DNA from: Gammaproteobacteria bacterium
GTDB lineage: Bacteria > Pseudomonadota > Gammaproteobacteria > Xanthomonadales > SZUA-5
NCBI GenBank assembly: GCA_030430155.1
Contig: JAUIFV010000016.1
Location: 1-46,124 of the forward strand
Direction of reading: 5' to 3'
DNA: 46,124 nucleotides
Numbering within the stretch: the stretch's first letter is position 1; each line of letters begins with the position of its first letter. The translations under genes and the position numbers were made by a program. Positions 45,408 through 46,124 of this stretch are shown in pieces. The notes under the pieces are model-generated. The model was not told where the DNA came from. It saw only the letters and a program-made list of their open reading frames with translations, and did no database searches.

Positions 45408-46025
45408 ATGAAGACCATCTACCGAGTCACTGCTTTGAGTATTGCGATCGCCCTGGGCACCGGCGCCGGTATGGCCGCTGCCCACAACGGCGCTGAAAAG
45501 CCGACCGTGGCCAACAGCATTGATGACGCCGCTACCACGGCTACCATCAAGAGCCGCTTGATCGCCGATGAGCGCGCCGAAGGCTTCGACATCAACGTCG
45601 ACACCGATAACGGTCACGTCACCCTGCGCGGCGGCGCCGACAGCTACGCAGACCGCTGGGCGGCCGAACGCATCGCCTGGGAGGTGAACGGCGTGGTCGC
45701 GGTCGACAACCAGATCATCGTTGCCGACGATGGTAGCGAGGCGCGGATGGAGGCCAACGAGGCGACCGTCTCCGGCGAGCTGCGCGAGGGCGGCAAGAAC
45801 GTGGCGGATGCGGTCGGCGACGGCTGGATCACCACCAAAGTGAAGACCCAGCTGCTGGCTGACGACGACATCAAGGGCCTGAAGATCGACGTCGACACCA
45901 AGGACACCGTGGTCTTCCTGACCGGCACCGTGGAAAGCCGGATGCAGCGTGCGCAGGCGATCACCATCGCCAACAACACCCGCGGCGTCACCTCGGTCCG
46001 CGCCGACCAGCTGATCGTCAGGTAA
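45408..46025 (+). CDS. Periplasmic protein with two BON domains (OsmY-like)
   Basis: This 205-residue protein has a signal peptide (MKTIYRVTALSIAIALGTGA, cleavage near AAA-HN). BON1 (about residues 39-106) shows 'TIKSRLIADERAEGFDINVDTDNGHVTLRGGA', and BON2 (about 136-204) shows 'VKTQLLADDDIKGLKIDVDTKDTVVFLTGTV'. BON proteins bind phospholipid or the envelope and often rise under osmotic or envelope stress, as OsmY does. ATG 45408 has AAGGAAG about 6 bases upstream. It is monocistronic, with a possible sigma-54-like site before it and an intrinsic terminator after it. Confidence 0.92.
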   Translation: MKTIYRVTALSIAIALGTGAGMAAAHNGAEKPTVANSIDDAATTATIKSRLIADERAEGFDINVDTDNGHVTLRGGADSYADRWAAERIAWEVNGVVAVDNQIIVADDGSEARMEANEATVSGELREGGKNVADAVGDGWITTKVKTQLLADDDIKGLKIDVDTKDTVVFLTGTVESRMQRAQAITIANNTRGVTSVRADQLIVR

Positions 46026-46060
46026 TCCCCCACATCGTCACCCCGACCCCATGACGACTT

Positions 46061-46090
46061 TGGCCCGGCGCAAGCAGGGCCATTTTTTTT
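46061..46090 (+). terminator. Intrinsic terminator of the BON gene
   Basis: A TGGCCC (46061-46066) / GGGCCA (46077-46082) stem with a 10-nt loop is followed directly by eight T residues. It is the only textbook rho-independent terminator I found in the window. Confidence 0.9.
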
Positions 46091-46099
46091 GATATGCGC

Positions 46100-46124
46100 A
46101 GGGCCCAGGGCATAGGGCCCAGGG
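46100..46124 (+). repeat. Heptad array L, left arm cut by the window end
   Basis: AGGGCCC, AGGGCAT, AGGGCCC and AGGG run off the right edge, ten bases after the BON terminator. A right arm may lie beyond the window. Confidence 0.88.

Overview
The window looks like chromosomal DNA of a high-GC gammaproteobacterium, most likely of the Xanthomonadales/Lysobacterales group. This is inferred from the GC-rich codon use, the glutaredoxin-4/rhodanese fusion, the DUF2782 and DUF4286 genes, dprA followed by smg, and the rtcR/rtcB/rtcA RNA-repair locus. I see no rRNA or tRNA gene, no prophage, no intact insertion sequence and no CRISPR array.

Layout. 1-2188: the end of a DUF2782 gene and a TRAP transporter membrane pair (dctQ, dctM). 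2286-5231: a large secreted sortilin/BNR beta-propeller protein on the minus strand. 5621-8687: an FHA-GGDEF signalling protein with a degenerate GGDEF site, an FMN-binding glutamate-synthase-like enzyme and a small DUF4286 protein. 8791-11546: a DUF3667 membrane protein divergent from a MATE exporter. 11797-15402: sppA, rluD and pgeF on the plus strand, with a small lipoprotein gene converging on them. 16088-17925: minus-strand grxD-rhodanese and an e(P4)-type acid phosphatase lipoprotein. 18303-24084: an ABC importer whose solute-binding protein is fused to an OmpA peptidoglycan-binding domain, then a MAPEG protein overlapping an ABC exporter. 24466-26177: a yadG/yadH-type ABC-2 pair. 26236-29806: a large secreted propeller-like protein and a GNAT acetyltransferase. 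29888-35284: the RNA-repair locus, with RtcR divergent from rtcB, an uncharacterised basic protein, and rtcA. 35440-41771: an orphan ribbon-helix-helix protein, a membrane/coiled-coil protein, a 1120-residue membrane ankyrin protein, dprA and smg. 41828-45148 (minus strand): a secreted hypothetical protein, and a threonine-dehydratase-like enzyme coupled to a thiolase. 45408-46025: a double-BON periplasmic protein followed by a clear intrinsic terminator.

Two signals are not explained by the genes. First, at least twelve intergenic sites carry degenerate heptanucleotide arrays (unit AGGGCNN, mostly AGGGCCC). They usually occur as a left arm and a reverse-complement right arm around a variable spacer. 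They sit at or over stop codons, in convergent gaps, in divergent promoter regions and once inside a transporter operon. Second, rtcA contains a 168-bp segment bounded by 24-nt inverted repeats. It is exactly 56 codons, stays in frame, and accounts for the excess length of the protein. It resembles the in-frame palindromic elements known from Rickettsia.

How the parts work together: RtcR (CARF sensor plus sigma-54 AAA+ activator) is expected to switch on rtcB and probably the downstream genes from the AT-rich divergent region, which holds a site with a perfect sigma-54 -24 element. Almost the same site lies upstream of the BON gene. Function calls come from motif recognition by eye; no database search was possible.
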